A DNA stretch of 11,844 nucleotides, from NCBI GenBank assembly GCA_024196135.1, contig JAMQCK010001116.1:1-11844 (forward strand), given 5' to 3'. Source of the DNA: Pleurotus ostreatus/Saccharomyces cerevisiae fusant. Its lineage: Eukaryota > Opisthokonta. The stretch's first letter is position 1, and every line of letters begins with the position of its first letter. Both the position numbers and the translations under genes were made by a program. This document shows positions 1 to 8,118 of this stretch, in pieces. The notes beneath the pieces were generated by a model, which made no database searches, was not told the origin of the DNA, and saw only the letters and a list, made by a program, of their open reading frames with translations.

Positions 1-862
1 ACACTGCGGAGTCCGGGGGGCCGGGCGGCGACGACGGCTAGCGAAGGCGTCACCTGGGGAAGGAAGCCGGCTGCCTTCCATATGATGTGTGGTCCGAGGC
101 ATGGGGAACGCGGTGCCTGCAGCCCGCCTTCGGGCTCCAGAACTGATTATTGGGTCGATGTTAGACGGTCCGACGAGCAAGGCGGAGTTGGAGGGGGCCG
201 TTTTGACAGGATGGCGCAAGAAAAGGCGTCCCCAGCCTTGGGCGAGGGTACTCGAGCCCGTTACGACCGGCATCGAGGGCGACAATCAGGGTGCACCAGA
301 GACAGCCGAGGGCGGCCCGACATCGGGTCGCGCGCCGTGAGAGGCAGCGTTGCCCGAGGGCCGCTTCGTCTATTTAGATCAATTCATTTGGAAGAAGGTA
401 GTCCGCTTGCTCAGGGGAGGCGGGTGACCTAGCCAAGCGTCCTCGCAGTCGGGCCGTTTCGCATGCCTCGATGATGAGCGTCACGGTCAAAGTTCAACAT
501 GCACGTGGCCCAGCGGGCCGAAATATTTCGTGGACGAATTTCTCACGAATCAGGCTCATTATGAACTTCCATCTTCAATAGTCACAAGAAATCGTTTCTA
601 CGACGCTGTCAAGTCACTAAACCCTTTTTGACGCACACTCGTTCTAAGGACGCTCTTTACATAGATCTACGTGACCTGACCTTCGACGCGGCTGCGTGAG
701 TATCCTTCCTGCGAGGTAGAGCTGCAATTCCCTGCGGTATCCCCCTTACTATGAGCTCCTAATACGGGCGACCGTCACGAGATCTACCTCATGGAGGGCC
801 GTCTTCTTGCTGCTCCTCGCGGCGCTTATCGGCGTTTAAGCACTTGTCTTGACCCATCATCG
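1..862. other. Left-edge stretch with no gene I can assign; probable upstream region of gene A in its second half
   Basis: Roughly the first 430 bases are visibly GC-rich and hold overlapping open frames on the + strand (for example 89-340 and 82-432) rich in Arg, Gly and Pro. I recognise no domain in either, and such frames are expected by chance in GC-rich DNA. From about 430 to 862 the composition becomes more even and frames are short, as in an upstream regulatory region. An in-frame ATG at 791 would add 24 residues to gene A, but the matching stretch of paralogue B has no ATG and differs by a 4-base gap, so I treat it as leader. The GC-rich part could be the 3' part of a neighbouring gene or a decayed mobile element; the sequence does not decide. 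Confidence 0.4.
819..862 (+). promoter_or_regulatory. Conserved 5' leader of gene A
   Basis: The 15-mer GCGGCGCTTATCGGC at 819-833 recurs exactly at 2961-2975 upstream of paralogue B. In both it is followed by a CTTGTCTT block and a CCA-T/C-CATCG block that runs straight into the start ATG. The two leaders differ by a 4-base gap, which would break a reading frame, so this is conserved noncoding leader rather than coding sequence. Whether it is a transcription-start region, a protein-binding site, or simply a recent copy is unknown. Confidence 0.55.
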
Positions 863-2601
863 ATGCAGCCCACGGAGACAACTCACCACGCCAGTCGTCA
901 TGGCACGTTCTACCTTGACGAAGGAGATCTCGTCGCGCGCGTGAGTGTATCTTGTTGGAACTCTCCACGCGCGCTCACCTTTTCATCGGTTAGGCAGAAG
1001 ATACTTTGTACCGCTTTCACTCCTTTCATCTTCAGCGGGCGACAACGCACTTTAATACGTCCATCCAGTCTCTGAGCAGCGAGGACGCTCAGGAGGGAGG
1101 TCGCGATGATCGCCCACTCCTTCTCGACGGAGTGAAGTCGTCGGACTTCGAACATTTGTTGTGGTTCTTCTATGAATCGGCTTACAGATGGTGCGTCCGA
1201 CAGCGTGTTATAACGAATGCCAGAGTGTCCTGATTGAGACGATAGGTCGGGCATCGTTGATCCAGCGCTTACGGAAAAATGGGAGTCTGTCCTTCTGCTC
1301 GCCGAGAAATTCAACATGAGACAGGCGGCGAAGGTCGCATGCTATGCGTTGGGGCGCGCCGGAGTACTCAGCGACGTGCGCAAAATTTCGCTTTGCGTCA
1401 AACACGGATTAGGGAAAGACTGGGTGGTCGAAGAACTAAAGCGCGTCATTGTTCGCGTGAACCCCTTGACCCGGGAAGAAGGTCGGGAGCTAGGTCCGGA
1501 CACAACAGGTATACTGGCGGAAACGCGCGAGACACTACGCCCGCAAGTTACGGCACCTGCCGCTTGCACGGGGGCCTCTGGCATCTGTCCAGATCACAGC
1601 CATTACTATGGCGGCTCCTGCTCTAATGGAATACACATATGCGGCTATTATAGTTGTCGATCAGTCCAGATATGTCCTGCTCGGGATTGGCAACTTGTGC
1701 AACTCCCAGACGTCCAGGCAATCGTCACTGATGTGAAACTTCCTGACGAAGCTCCAGGCAAGTCGGAACGCTCATTTCAACTGACTCGATCGAATTGACC
1801 TCTCTCAGACCCGGCTCCGAACGAAATTCCCAGTCCTCAGCTCGATGTAGCAACAAAAGATATCCTATTCATCAAGGTCACTTCTGTCATGCGATTATGT
1901 CGTTGGTACTAGTTGAGCTGACACGCATCACAGACACAGAATATGGTGCTTTTTCTCCATTCATACCACCTCAGAAAGGCGTCCAAGGCGCTCGAAGACA
2001 TGCTAACCTCGCCTTTCACTGGTGACTCCGGCGAAGGCCAAACGCGAGACTGCCCTATTGTCCTTGATATCGAAACTCACCGATTTCGGAACTTTCTGTG
2101 GTTTCTGTACGACTCGGCATACGAATGGCAAGGCACGCTATCGGGGTGCTTCAGCCTACTGATGACAATCCCCGCAGGTCTTACAAGGCGGACCCGGAGT
2201 CGGCCTCCAAATGGGAGGATATTCTCGTTGTCGCCGACATGTTTAACATGGAGGAGGTCTGCCGCGTGGCGACATACGCCCTGGACCACAACGGCGGCCT
2301 TCCGGACGTCCGGAAAATAGCGCTTTGCGTACGGCATGAAGTCGACAAGTCCTGGGCGTTCGAGGCCATCAAGCGCGTGTGCGCTCGTCAGGAAGCCCTC
2401 ACCGAGGAGGAGGCGTGCGACATGGGTTTGAAGATGGCCATCAACATCGCGTCGGCGCGCGAAATCGCATACAAAGCATTTGGCGGCAGTGTGCGCTATA
2501 TTCCCTTCCAGTCCTTGTGTCGCAATGACTTACTGAACCCTTCGAAGATCACAGCCGGGTCAGCGGAAGTAGAGAGGTTCTTGCGGGAAAAGATACTATG
2601 A
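863..2601 (+). CDS. Double BTB/POZ-domain protein, paralogue A (471 aa, 7 exons)
   Basis: Exons: 863-940, 994-1190, 1246-1757, 1809-1876, 1934-2127, 2178-2490, 2548-2601; intron phases 0,2,1,0,2,0. Residues ~18-130 form BTB module 1 (DEGDLVAR, then LYRFHSFHL, LLWFFYESAYRW, LLLAEKFNM), followed by a helical segment to ~185. Residues 199-235 are a Cys-rich linker (C199, C206, C217, C224, C229, C235, ending CPARD). Residues ~279-455 are BTB module 2 (DILFIK, FLHSYHL, FLWFLYDSAYEW, ILVVADMFNM). The protein ends in a short charged tail (ITAGSAEVERFLREKIL). BTB domains mediate dimerisation or recruit partners such as Cul3; no Kelch, MATH or DNA-binding partner domain is visible. Two introns (1758-1808 and 2128-2177) use GC donors. 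Keeping the first reaches TGA at 1796-1798 and yields a one-BTB protein of 275 aa. The start follows the paralogue comparison. Exact function is unknown; the two-module model depends on intron 3 being spliced. Confidence 0.78.
1565..1687 (+). other. Cys-rich linker between the two BTB modules, gene A
   Basis: Within exon 3, spacing is C-x6-C-x10-C-x6-C-x4-C-x5-C, with HYY before the third Cys, SNGIHIC across the third to fourth, and CPARD at the end. Gene B carries the matching element with NYY, KNGVHMC and CPARD. Codon pairs such as gga/ggt, cac/cat and gct/gcc change silently in this frame, so selection appears to act on it. Metal binding is suggested by the Cys/His content only; I do not recognise a named zinc-finger class. 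Confidence 0.6.
1758..1808 (+). other. GC-AG intron 3 of gene A
   Basis: The donor reads CCAG|GCAAGT, the usual context of GC donors, and the acceptor is CTCTCTCAG. Removing 51 nt joins phase 1 to phase 1 (G + AC gives Asp) and continues into the exon encoding DILFIK. The matching intron of gene B (3904-3953) has the canonical donor GTATGT at the equivalent place and the same phase. No GT donor nearby in gene A keeps the frame. Confidence 0.65.
2128..2177 (+). other. GC-AG intron 5 of gene A
   Basis: The donor is GAATG|GCAAGG and the acceptor CCCCGCAG, 50 nt, phase 2, splitting the Trp codon that is also split in both BTB modules of gene B (and BTB1 of gene A). The gene B counterpart starts GTTCGT. 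The only in-frame GT alternative, at GTGCTT about 18 bases downstream, would leave an intron of only 32 nt. Confidence 0.65.
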
Positions 2602-3000
2602 ACGGTGGCATGATATGGGTATGAAAGTCAAAGATACTCTCATATAGGGTGATTTACTGGAGGACAAATATACTGTCTTCGTTTTCACTGCTATTTGAGT
2701 CTCGTTCGAGTTGTGGGTCCACGTCCGGGAGTTGCCGAACCCCATTTGGGTGGCGCCGAAGTCTCACGCTCTTTGTCCTCGACGGTCATATTACGGGATG
2801 TATATACCAGACCTTCGATTTCGTGCCGTCTTTCCTCTGATGAATCTACGCAACTGATTTCAGCTGGTTCGGCTAGTCTGAGCCATAATAATGAAGTCGG
2901 ATAAGCGAAGTTCGCTTGGACGTGCACGAAGTGGTCACAGGCGTACGGCATATCCTCATTGCGGCGCTTATCGGCTCTTACTTGTCTTCGCCCACCATCG
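2602..3000. other. Spacer between paralogues A and B; upstream region of gene B
   Basis: About 400 bases separate the gene A stop from the gene B start. No coding frame with recognisable content is present. A TATA-like TGTATATACC lies near 2799-2808, about 200 bases before the gene B ATG. The last 40 bases carry the leader shared with gene A. Terminator or polyadenylation signals for gene A are not obvious. Confidence 0.5.
2961..3000 (+). promoter_or_regulatory. Conserved 5' leader of gene B
   Basis: This begins with the exact 15-mer GCGGCGCTTATCGGC (2961-2975), then CTTGTCTT, then CACCATCG running into the ATG. It is four bases shorter than the gene A leader. Upstream of this point the two copies are much harder to align, so the duplication, or its retained similarity, starts here. 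Confidence 0.55.
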
Positions 3001-4749
3001 ATGCAGCCTACAGACACCTCTCACCGGCCCACGCGCCATGGTACCTACTACTTCGACGAGGGGGACCTCGTCGTGCGCGTAAGTCCCTTCCCTTCAGAGG
3101 AACCTGGTGCGCTCGCTCATCGCCTTTTGTCATTGTTGCAGGCAGAAGACAGTCTATATCGCTTCCATTCCTTTCACCTCGAGCGGGCGACGAGCTACTT
3201 CGATGCCAAAATACAGGCCTCAAGCGATGCGCCTGCTAACGAAGGCGGCAGGGACGACAACCCGCTCGTCCTTGACGATGTGAAATCGCAGGATTTCGAG
3301 AACTTAATGTGGTTCTTCTACGAATCCGCGTACAAGTGGTGCGTCTTGTCATCGTGGCTCTGCACTTCTCTGGATAAACTTCTGATAGGTCGGGCGTCGT
3401 CGACCCCGCTCTGACGGCTAACTGGGAGTCGATTCTGCTCCTCGCTGAGAAGTTCGACATGAAGCAAATTGCGAAGGTCGCCTGCTATGCGCTGGGGCGC
3501 GCTGGGGTGCTCGGAGACGTGCGCAAGATTTCCCTCTGCGTCAAACATGGGCTAGGGAAAGATTGGATAATCGAGGAGCTGACGCGCGTAGTTGACCGCG
3601 ATGCTCACCTCACAGAGGAAGAAGGGCGGGAACTTGGTATCGAAACCACGATACTTCTGGCTGCGTCTCGCGAAGCATGCCGGTACAAACAGACGAAAGC
3701 ACCTTCCTCCTGCACAGAGCTTCCGAAATCGGTTTGCGTATGTGGCTACAATTACTATCGGAGGTGTAAGAATGGTGTGCATATGTGCACTTCTTGCACT
3801 CGTACTGATGGGATTTGTCCTGCCCGGGATCGATGCAATACGGAACACTTCCAACTGAGGGGAATCAATAAAGTTGTCGGAGAAATGGCAATCCCACAGC
3901 CTGGTATGTGGCCCTCGTTACACTTATGCTTCACGCGCCGTGATTATTTTCAGATGACGTCTCTGCACGGTCCATCATTGCCGGTCAGCATTACCACACG
4001 TCCAAGGCCAATTTATATATCAAGGTGGCGATCCTGCTTAACCTCACATGTGCCGGACGCTTGACATACTGCACAGTTAGGAACATCGGTGCTGGTTGTC
4101 CATTCCTACCACCTTAAGCGAGCTACGCAAGTGTTTCGCGATATGCTCGAATTACCACGCGAAGGTAGCGCAAGTACTGAGGGCAGATGTCAGGATCATC
4201 CCATCATTCTCGACATTGAGACTCGCGCCTTCGAGAGCTTCCTTTGGTTCTTGTACAGCTCACCCTACGAATGGTTCGTACACTCGCCACCATACATAGG
4301 CAGTTTACGATTTTGCCGTCTTTTGTCTAGGTCGTACAAGGCGGACCCTGAGCTCTCCGCCAAATGGGAAGACATCCTCGTCGTCGCGGACATGTTCAAT
4401 ATGGAGGAGGTCTGCCGTGTCGCAACTTACGCCCTTGACCACCATGGCGGGCTACCAGATATCCGCAAGATCTCACTCTGTGTGCGGTACGATGTCGACA
4501 AAACGTGGGCCGTCGATGCCATAGAACGGGTTTGCGCACGCCAGGACGCACTCACGAAAGAGGAAGCGCGCGAAGTAGGCCTAGATATGACCGCCAGTAT
4601 TGCGTCAGTGCGGGAGGCTGCCTTCAAAGCATCGTATGGAGGCGGAGTAAGTCCCATTCTCAGTTCAATCCAATGCTCTACTCACGCCTCGAAAGATCAC
4701 GGTCGGGTCGGCTAAGATCAAGGAGCTTGTACACAAAGAAGTTGTATGA
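3001..4749 (+). CDS. Double BTB/POZ-domain protein, paralogue B (475 aa, 7 exons)
   Basis: Exons: 3001-3078, 3142-3338, 3389-3903, 3954-4024, 4077-4273, 4331-4646, 4696-4749; phases 0,2,1,0,2,0, identical to gene A, with exon lengths equal or differing by one codon. All donors are GT (GTAAGT, GTGCGT, GTATGT, GTGGCG, GTTCGT, GTAAGT). BTB module 1 (residues ~18-130) has DEGDLVVR, LYRFHSFHL, LMWFFYESAYKW and LLLAEKFDM. The Cys-rich linker (C200 to C241, eight Cys) has KNGVHMC and CPARD. BTB module 2 (~281-458) has NLYIK, VLVVHSYHL, FLWFLYSSPYEW and ILVVADMFNM. The tail is ITVGSAKIKELVHKEVV. Intron 4 must end at GCACAG (4076); the TTAG four bases later breaks the frame. It was probably produced by tandem duplication with gene A. 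Role unknown; likely a protein-interaction adaptor. Reading the halves as separate single-BTB genes is less likely because the GTATGT...TTTTCAG intron fuses them in frame. Confidence 0.82.
3711..3833 (+). other. Cys-rich linker between the two BTB modules, gene B
   Basis: Spacing is C-x7-C-x-C-x7-C-x6-C-x2-C-x6-C-x5-C. It shares with gene A the order YY, then C-[SK]-N-G-[IV]-H-[IM]-C, then C-P-A-R-D. A second frame over the same bases encodes a hydrophobic stretch that resembles a membrane segment, but the copy-to-copy substitution pattern favours the Cys-rich frame. Confidence 0.6.
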
Positions 4750-5625
4750 GTAGCGCTTGTGCTATGTATCCAGTGGTAGAGCTTGAGTACCACAACGACT
4801 CTTTACCTTTAACTTTGAGCGCAGTAATTGTCATCGCCAATGTACCCCGACGCGTTCAAGCTGCAGGTCTACCTTCGGGAGATGCCGACTATGTCTTTGA
4901 ATGATGTCGGAGTGCGCAGGTTTGTATGCGCCGTGCGTCCGTCTACCAGCCGTCGAGCGAAAGTCGCCCATTGATTGTCGCTCCTTGTAAGCTGATGAAG
5001 GGGCACTCAACAGCCTTTCACTTGCCAAAATCGCTCGCATCGCATCGTAAGGGCATAATGGGCATAGCTAGCTACGTACATGGCCAGGCGTCTAACTCAC
5101 AGCTGAACGCGATAACGAGACGGCCATTGCGCATCCGAGTCCGTCATAAACATACAACAGCAGGCTGCGATGCGACAGCGACGCCAGGCAAGCTACAACG
5201 CGCCTCGAGCTACACCCGACGCGCAGCGGGCGACCTACAACACGGGTGCGGCCGCACGCTGGGGTATGGAAAGGAAGGACATAAAGTAAGCGCAACGAAA
5301 GGAGAATAGGCGAATTATGAACTGCGAATGCGAGTACGTGAACCCTGCGAGAGCATGCGAACTCCGCGAAAACAAGTATGCGAACTCTGCGAAAGCGAAT
5401 ATACACCATAAAGAGATAGCCGCGCGCCTCCCCGCGCTCTATGTAGAAGGTGGCGCAGCGCATAATAAACGCGAGGGGTAGAAGAAGGGGTCACCTCGCG
5501 CCGCGATGGGAAGGGGTCGCGGAATAAGAGTATGCACAAGTCAGGTCAGGTCCTTGCCCTCGCCGCGGTCCGGCTGAGCCATCCAAGAAGTCCGTCGCAG
5601 CGTCCACATCCCGCGGTCAGAGCAA
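4750..5625. other. Convergent spacer between gene B and VAC8
   Basis: This must hold both 3' untranslated regions. The longer open frames (4926-5309 on +, 5092-5463 on -) show no recognisable domain and overlap each other on opposite strands, as chance frames do. An AATAAA occurs at 5463-5468 on the + strand, too far from gene B to be a convincing signal. A short tandem repeat lies inside. Confidence 0.5.
5336..5401. repeat. Degenerate 23-bp tandem repeat
   Basis: Two 23-base units (5356-5378 and 5379-5401) share TGCGAACTCYGCGAAA and differ at few positions. A third, shorter relative with GTGAACCCTGCGAGAGCA precedes them at about 5338-5355. The flanks also contain loose GCGAA motifs. It lies in the presumed 3' flank of VAC8. 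Confidence 0.55.
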
Positions 5626-7831
5626 CTAGCGCCGGGGCGCGCCGAACGCGTCCCGCACGCTCCGGCGAAGCTCCTCGTGGTCCCTTACCGAGCTCGCCAC
5701 GGACGAGCCCGGCACGTACGATCCTGCCTGCATATGGCTGCCGGCGACGCTCCCAGACACCATATCCGCCTCCCCGTTCACGTGGTCCAAGATCCTGCGT
5801 GCAAGCAGCTGGATCTCGCCCTGGCCGTCGCCCGTTTCGGTCGTGTACGAGGGGCTATGTGACCGCGGCGTGCCGTTTGACGATGACGGGGACGAGGGTT
5901 GCGACTGTGCGAGTTGGCTGATGTTTGGGATGAGGAGGTTGGAGGAGACGATGTTGCTGACGAGCTGAGGGTCGCCGGAGTCGAGCAGCTGCACGATCGT
6001 CCAGACGGCGATGTGCTGGAAAGTAGCGTCTGGACTCGTAAGGAAGCGGTAGAGGTACTGGTGCATGCCACCTTCGGGCCGGTCCCAAACCTCGTTGAAT
6101 GCGGAGTAATCATCGCTGGCGGTCTTGTTCTCTGCGAGACGATCAGCGACTATGTATGCGCACAAGATTAGTTCACGAACCCTTGGAGGACAGGTTGCCA
6201 AGCGCGGCTGCACTGTTGCCCTGAACCTCAGAGCTCGGTGAAGCCGTCAACGGGATGAGCACTTCGCAGATACCCATCTCGAGGAGCTGGCCCTTAAGCT
6301 CGTCGCTCAAAGCCAGCACCGCCACGCACGCCGTCATCTCGCTCTGCACATTCGTCGGGACGTCCAAGACAAGGTCCTTGATGGACTGCACAGCGCCCGC
6401 CTTGACGATCGCCGTCTTGTTCTTCTCAGAGCTGGCGGCCAGATTGCGGAGCGTGGAGATAGCGTGGCACTGAACCTCCTCGTTGTCCTTGAACGACAGG
6501 AGGTTGATGAGGGGTTGGAGGAAGCCGGACTCGATGATGGGGGACTCGTTCTGCGGGTGAATGGAGACGTTGCGGACGCAGGCGGCGGAGGAAAGGATCA
6601 AGGGGAGGTAGGTAGACTGCAAGAGGCGGAGAAGAGAGGTCAAGCCATCAGACTTGACGATCTCGAGTTGGTACTTCTCGTCGCTCGCAAGATTTCGCAA
6701 CGCAAGGGCAGCCTGGCACTGAACCTTCAGGCTGGGGCTGTCCATCAAGGCAACCAAGCTTGCGACGAGCTTGGGCTCGCTCTGGGCAAGCTTCTTGCGG
6801 TTAGCACCTAGGGCGCCGTAAGCGATCGCGCTCAACGAGCGACTTGGTTCACGTACCGTCAACGGCGATGTTGCTCAAGGCGGTCGTACAGTAATACTGC
6901 ACATCCGTGTCAGGTGAGTTGAGCAGGCTGACCAGGACGGGGATCGCGCCGGCGTTGACGAGCTGTTGGCGGTTCTCGTCTGCGCGAGTCAGACGGGGAT
7001 GTGCGGCATGTTACAGAGGGAGCGTACCTGAGTGCGTCATGTTCAACAGCGCGCCGGTCGCATTACGTTGAACGCGCATGTCCTTTGAGCGGGCAAGCCG
7101 TGTCAATGGGACGAGGGCGCCGGACTTGGCGATCTTGGTCTTGTTGTCATCTAGTAGGATATGAGACGAAGGCGACGAGGACTGTAGACATTCTCCACGC
7201 ACCATGCGTGGCCAGGTTGGTAACGCAGCCGACAGCATTGCACTGTACTTCCACGTTCGGGCTCAGCATTTGACGGATCAGCGGCTCGAGGCCTCCAAGC
7301 TTCACGATCAGCAGCTTGTTGTCGGCTAGATGGCGAATGAGCTACTATCTGCGGTATAGGCGGACATACGCACTGTTCACGGCAAGGTTCCCCAGAGCCG
7401 CGCTCGCAGCGCGCTGCACCTCAGTATCGTGGCTACTGAGAAGGAAAAGGATGGGGTCGAGCGTGTCGCGACCAACAGGCCGGACCTCCTTCTCCGTAAT
7501 CTCGGCGAATGCAAGGGCGGCACTGCGCTGCAGGTCGACATTGTCCGAAAATGAAAGGGTGGTCAACGCCGAGAGCGGGTCGCCGGTGAAGAAGTTGGTC
7601 GTCGTGCGGTCTGTATGCGAGTCAGTCCGGTTGCTGGGGGGAGATGAGCGTAGCACGCACTCTCTAGGTACTGAAGCAGATCCGCGACGGCCTCCCTCTC
7701 GTTCTCCAAGAGCAGCGGCTCATACGACTGTGACCGCTTCGAAGAGACTGCGGGCGACGGTGAGTGATTTACTCGGGGACTGCGGGCGACGACGTACAGC
7801 ACGACGTGCAGCAGCTCGTTATCTGTCCCAT
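5626..7831 (-). CDS. VAC8: Vac8, armadillo-repeat vacuolar membrane protein (619 aa, 8 exons)
   Basis: Exons in transcript order: 7831-7798, 7747-7661, 7610-7374, 7325-7203, 7150-7028, 6979-6857, 6807-6181, 6131-5626. All seven introns are phase 1 and 48-52 nt. The protein starts [11 protein letters not shown]: Gly2 fits N-myristoylation and Cys7, Cys8 and Cys11 fit palmitoylation, as known for yeast Vac8 vacuole anchoring. Then follow the conserved [77 protein letters not shown] and [15 protein letters not shown], characteristic of its armadillo repeats. The last exon carries [17 protein letters not shown] followed by a Ser-rich tail of about 100 residues. In yeast, Vac8 works in vacuole inheritance (with Vac17), nucleus-vacuole contacts (Nvj1), Cvt/autophagy (Atg13) and vacuole fusion; these roles are transferred by homology. 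Length is a little above yeast (578 aa). The start is set by the acylation motif. A pyrimidine-rich tract precedes the ATG at about 7838-7857. Confidence 0.95.
7746..7791 (-). repeat. 14-bp direct repeat at the two ends of VAC8 intron 1
   Basis: CGTCGCCCGCAGTC (minus-strand reading) occurs at 7791-7778 and again at 7759-7746, 32 bases apart. Both contain an acceptor-like CCCGCAG. The distal one is the true acceptor: it joins the GTACGT donor in phase to FSSKRS. The proximal one lies 18 bases after the donor, too near to use. Confidence 0.6.
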
Positions 7832-8118
7832 GACGGCAAAAAGGAAGAGGAGGTGGAACGCTCAGGCGGGCGGCAACGCCAGTGTCGTCGGTGGCAATGT
7901 TCGAACTTCGCTGGCTGGCGACAACAAGGAAATTATTGAATGCGGCGCTTAGTCAGCCTGTCGCGCGTACGGCCTGCGCCTCGTTGCAAATTACTCAAAC
8001 ACCTCCGTCCTGAGCTCGTCCGCTGCCATTCGCAGTGAAAAGCAGCTGTCCACCTCGATGAGTAGCGCACATATTTATCTCGCTCGTAGGATACATATTG
8101 TGCTATACTATCGCAAAG

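Larger units (their letters stand above)
819..4749 (+). repeat. Tandem gene duplication (unit A 819-2601, unit B 2961-4749)
   Basis: The units share leader, exon count, intron phases and domain order. Exon lengths A/B are 78/78, 197/197, 512/515, 68/71, 194/197, 313/316 and 54/54. Introns differ in sequence and slightly in length (49-63 nt), as expected after considerable divergence. Both copies keep open frames, so neither is an obvious pseudogene. Confidence 0.82.

Noticed and set aside
791..862. Gene A starting at the upstream ATG 791
   Set aside because: The 24 extra residues have no counterpart in gene B, where the aligned leader has a 4-base gap and no ATG.
910..1317. Minus-strand frames opposite the BTB exons (such as 910-1317, 3318-3548, 3552-3854)
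   Set aside because: They mirror coding exons, cross the predicted introns, and show no domain of their own.
3592..3858. Hydrophobic frame over the gene B linker (ICALLALVLMGFVLPGI) as a C-terminal membrane anchor
   Set aside because: Comparing A with B, substitutions are silent or conservative in the Cys-rich frame and disruptive in this one; splicing into this frame also lacks a suitable intron.
4025..4080. Gene B intron 4 ending at TTAG (4080)
   Set aside because: It would shift the frame; ending at GCACAG (4076) gives LGTSVLVVHSYHL, matching the 13 residues in gene A.
1316..4715. Four separate single-BTB genes
   Set aside because: The second halves lack an upstream ATG exon of their own, and introns 1758-1808 and 3904-3953 join the halves in frame with identical phase in both units.
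6464..6811. Plus-strand frames opposite VAC8 (5899-6171, 6464-6811, 7316-7939)
   Set aside because: They are antisense shadows of the armadillo exons, with no recognised content.
7563..7802. VAC8 start at 7802 with a [12 protein letters not shown]-terminus
   Set aside because: It lacks the myristoylation/palmitoylation motif; ATG 7831 with a GTACGT donor restores it and joins in frame.
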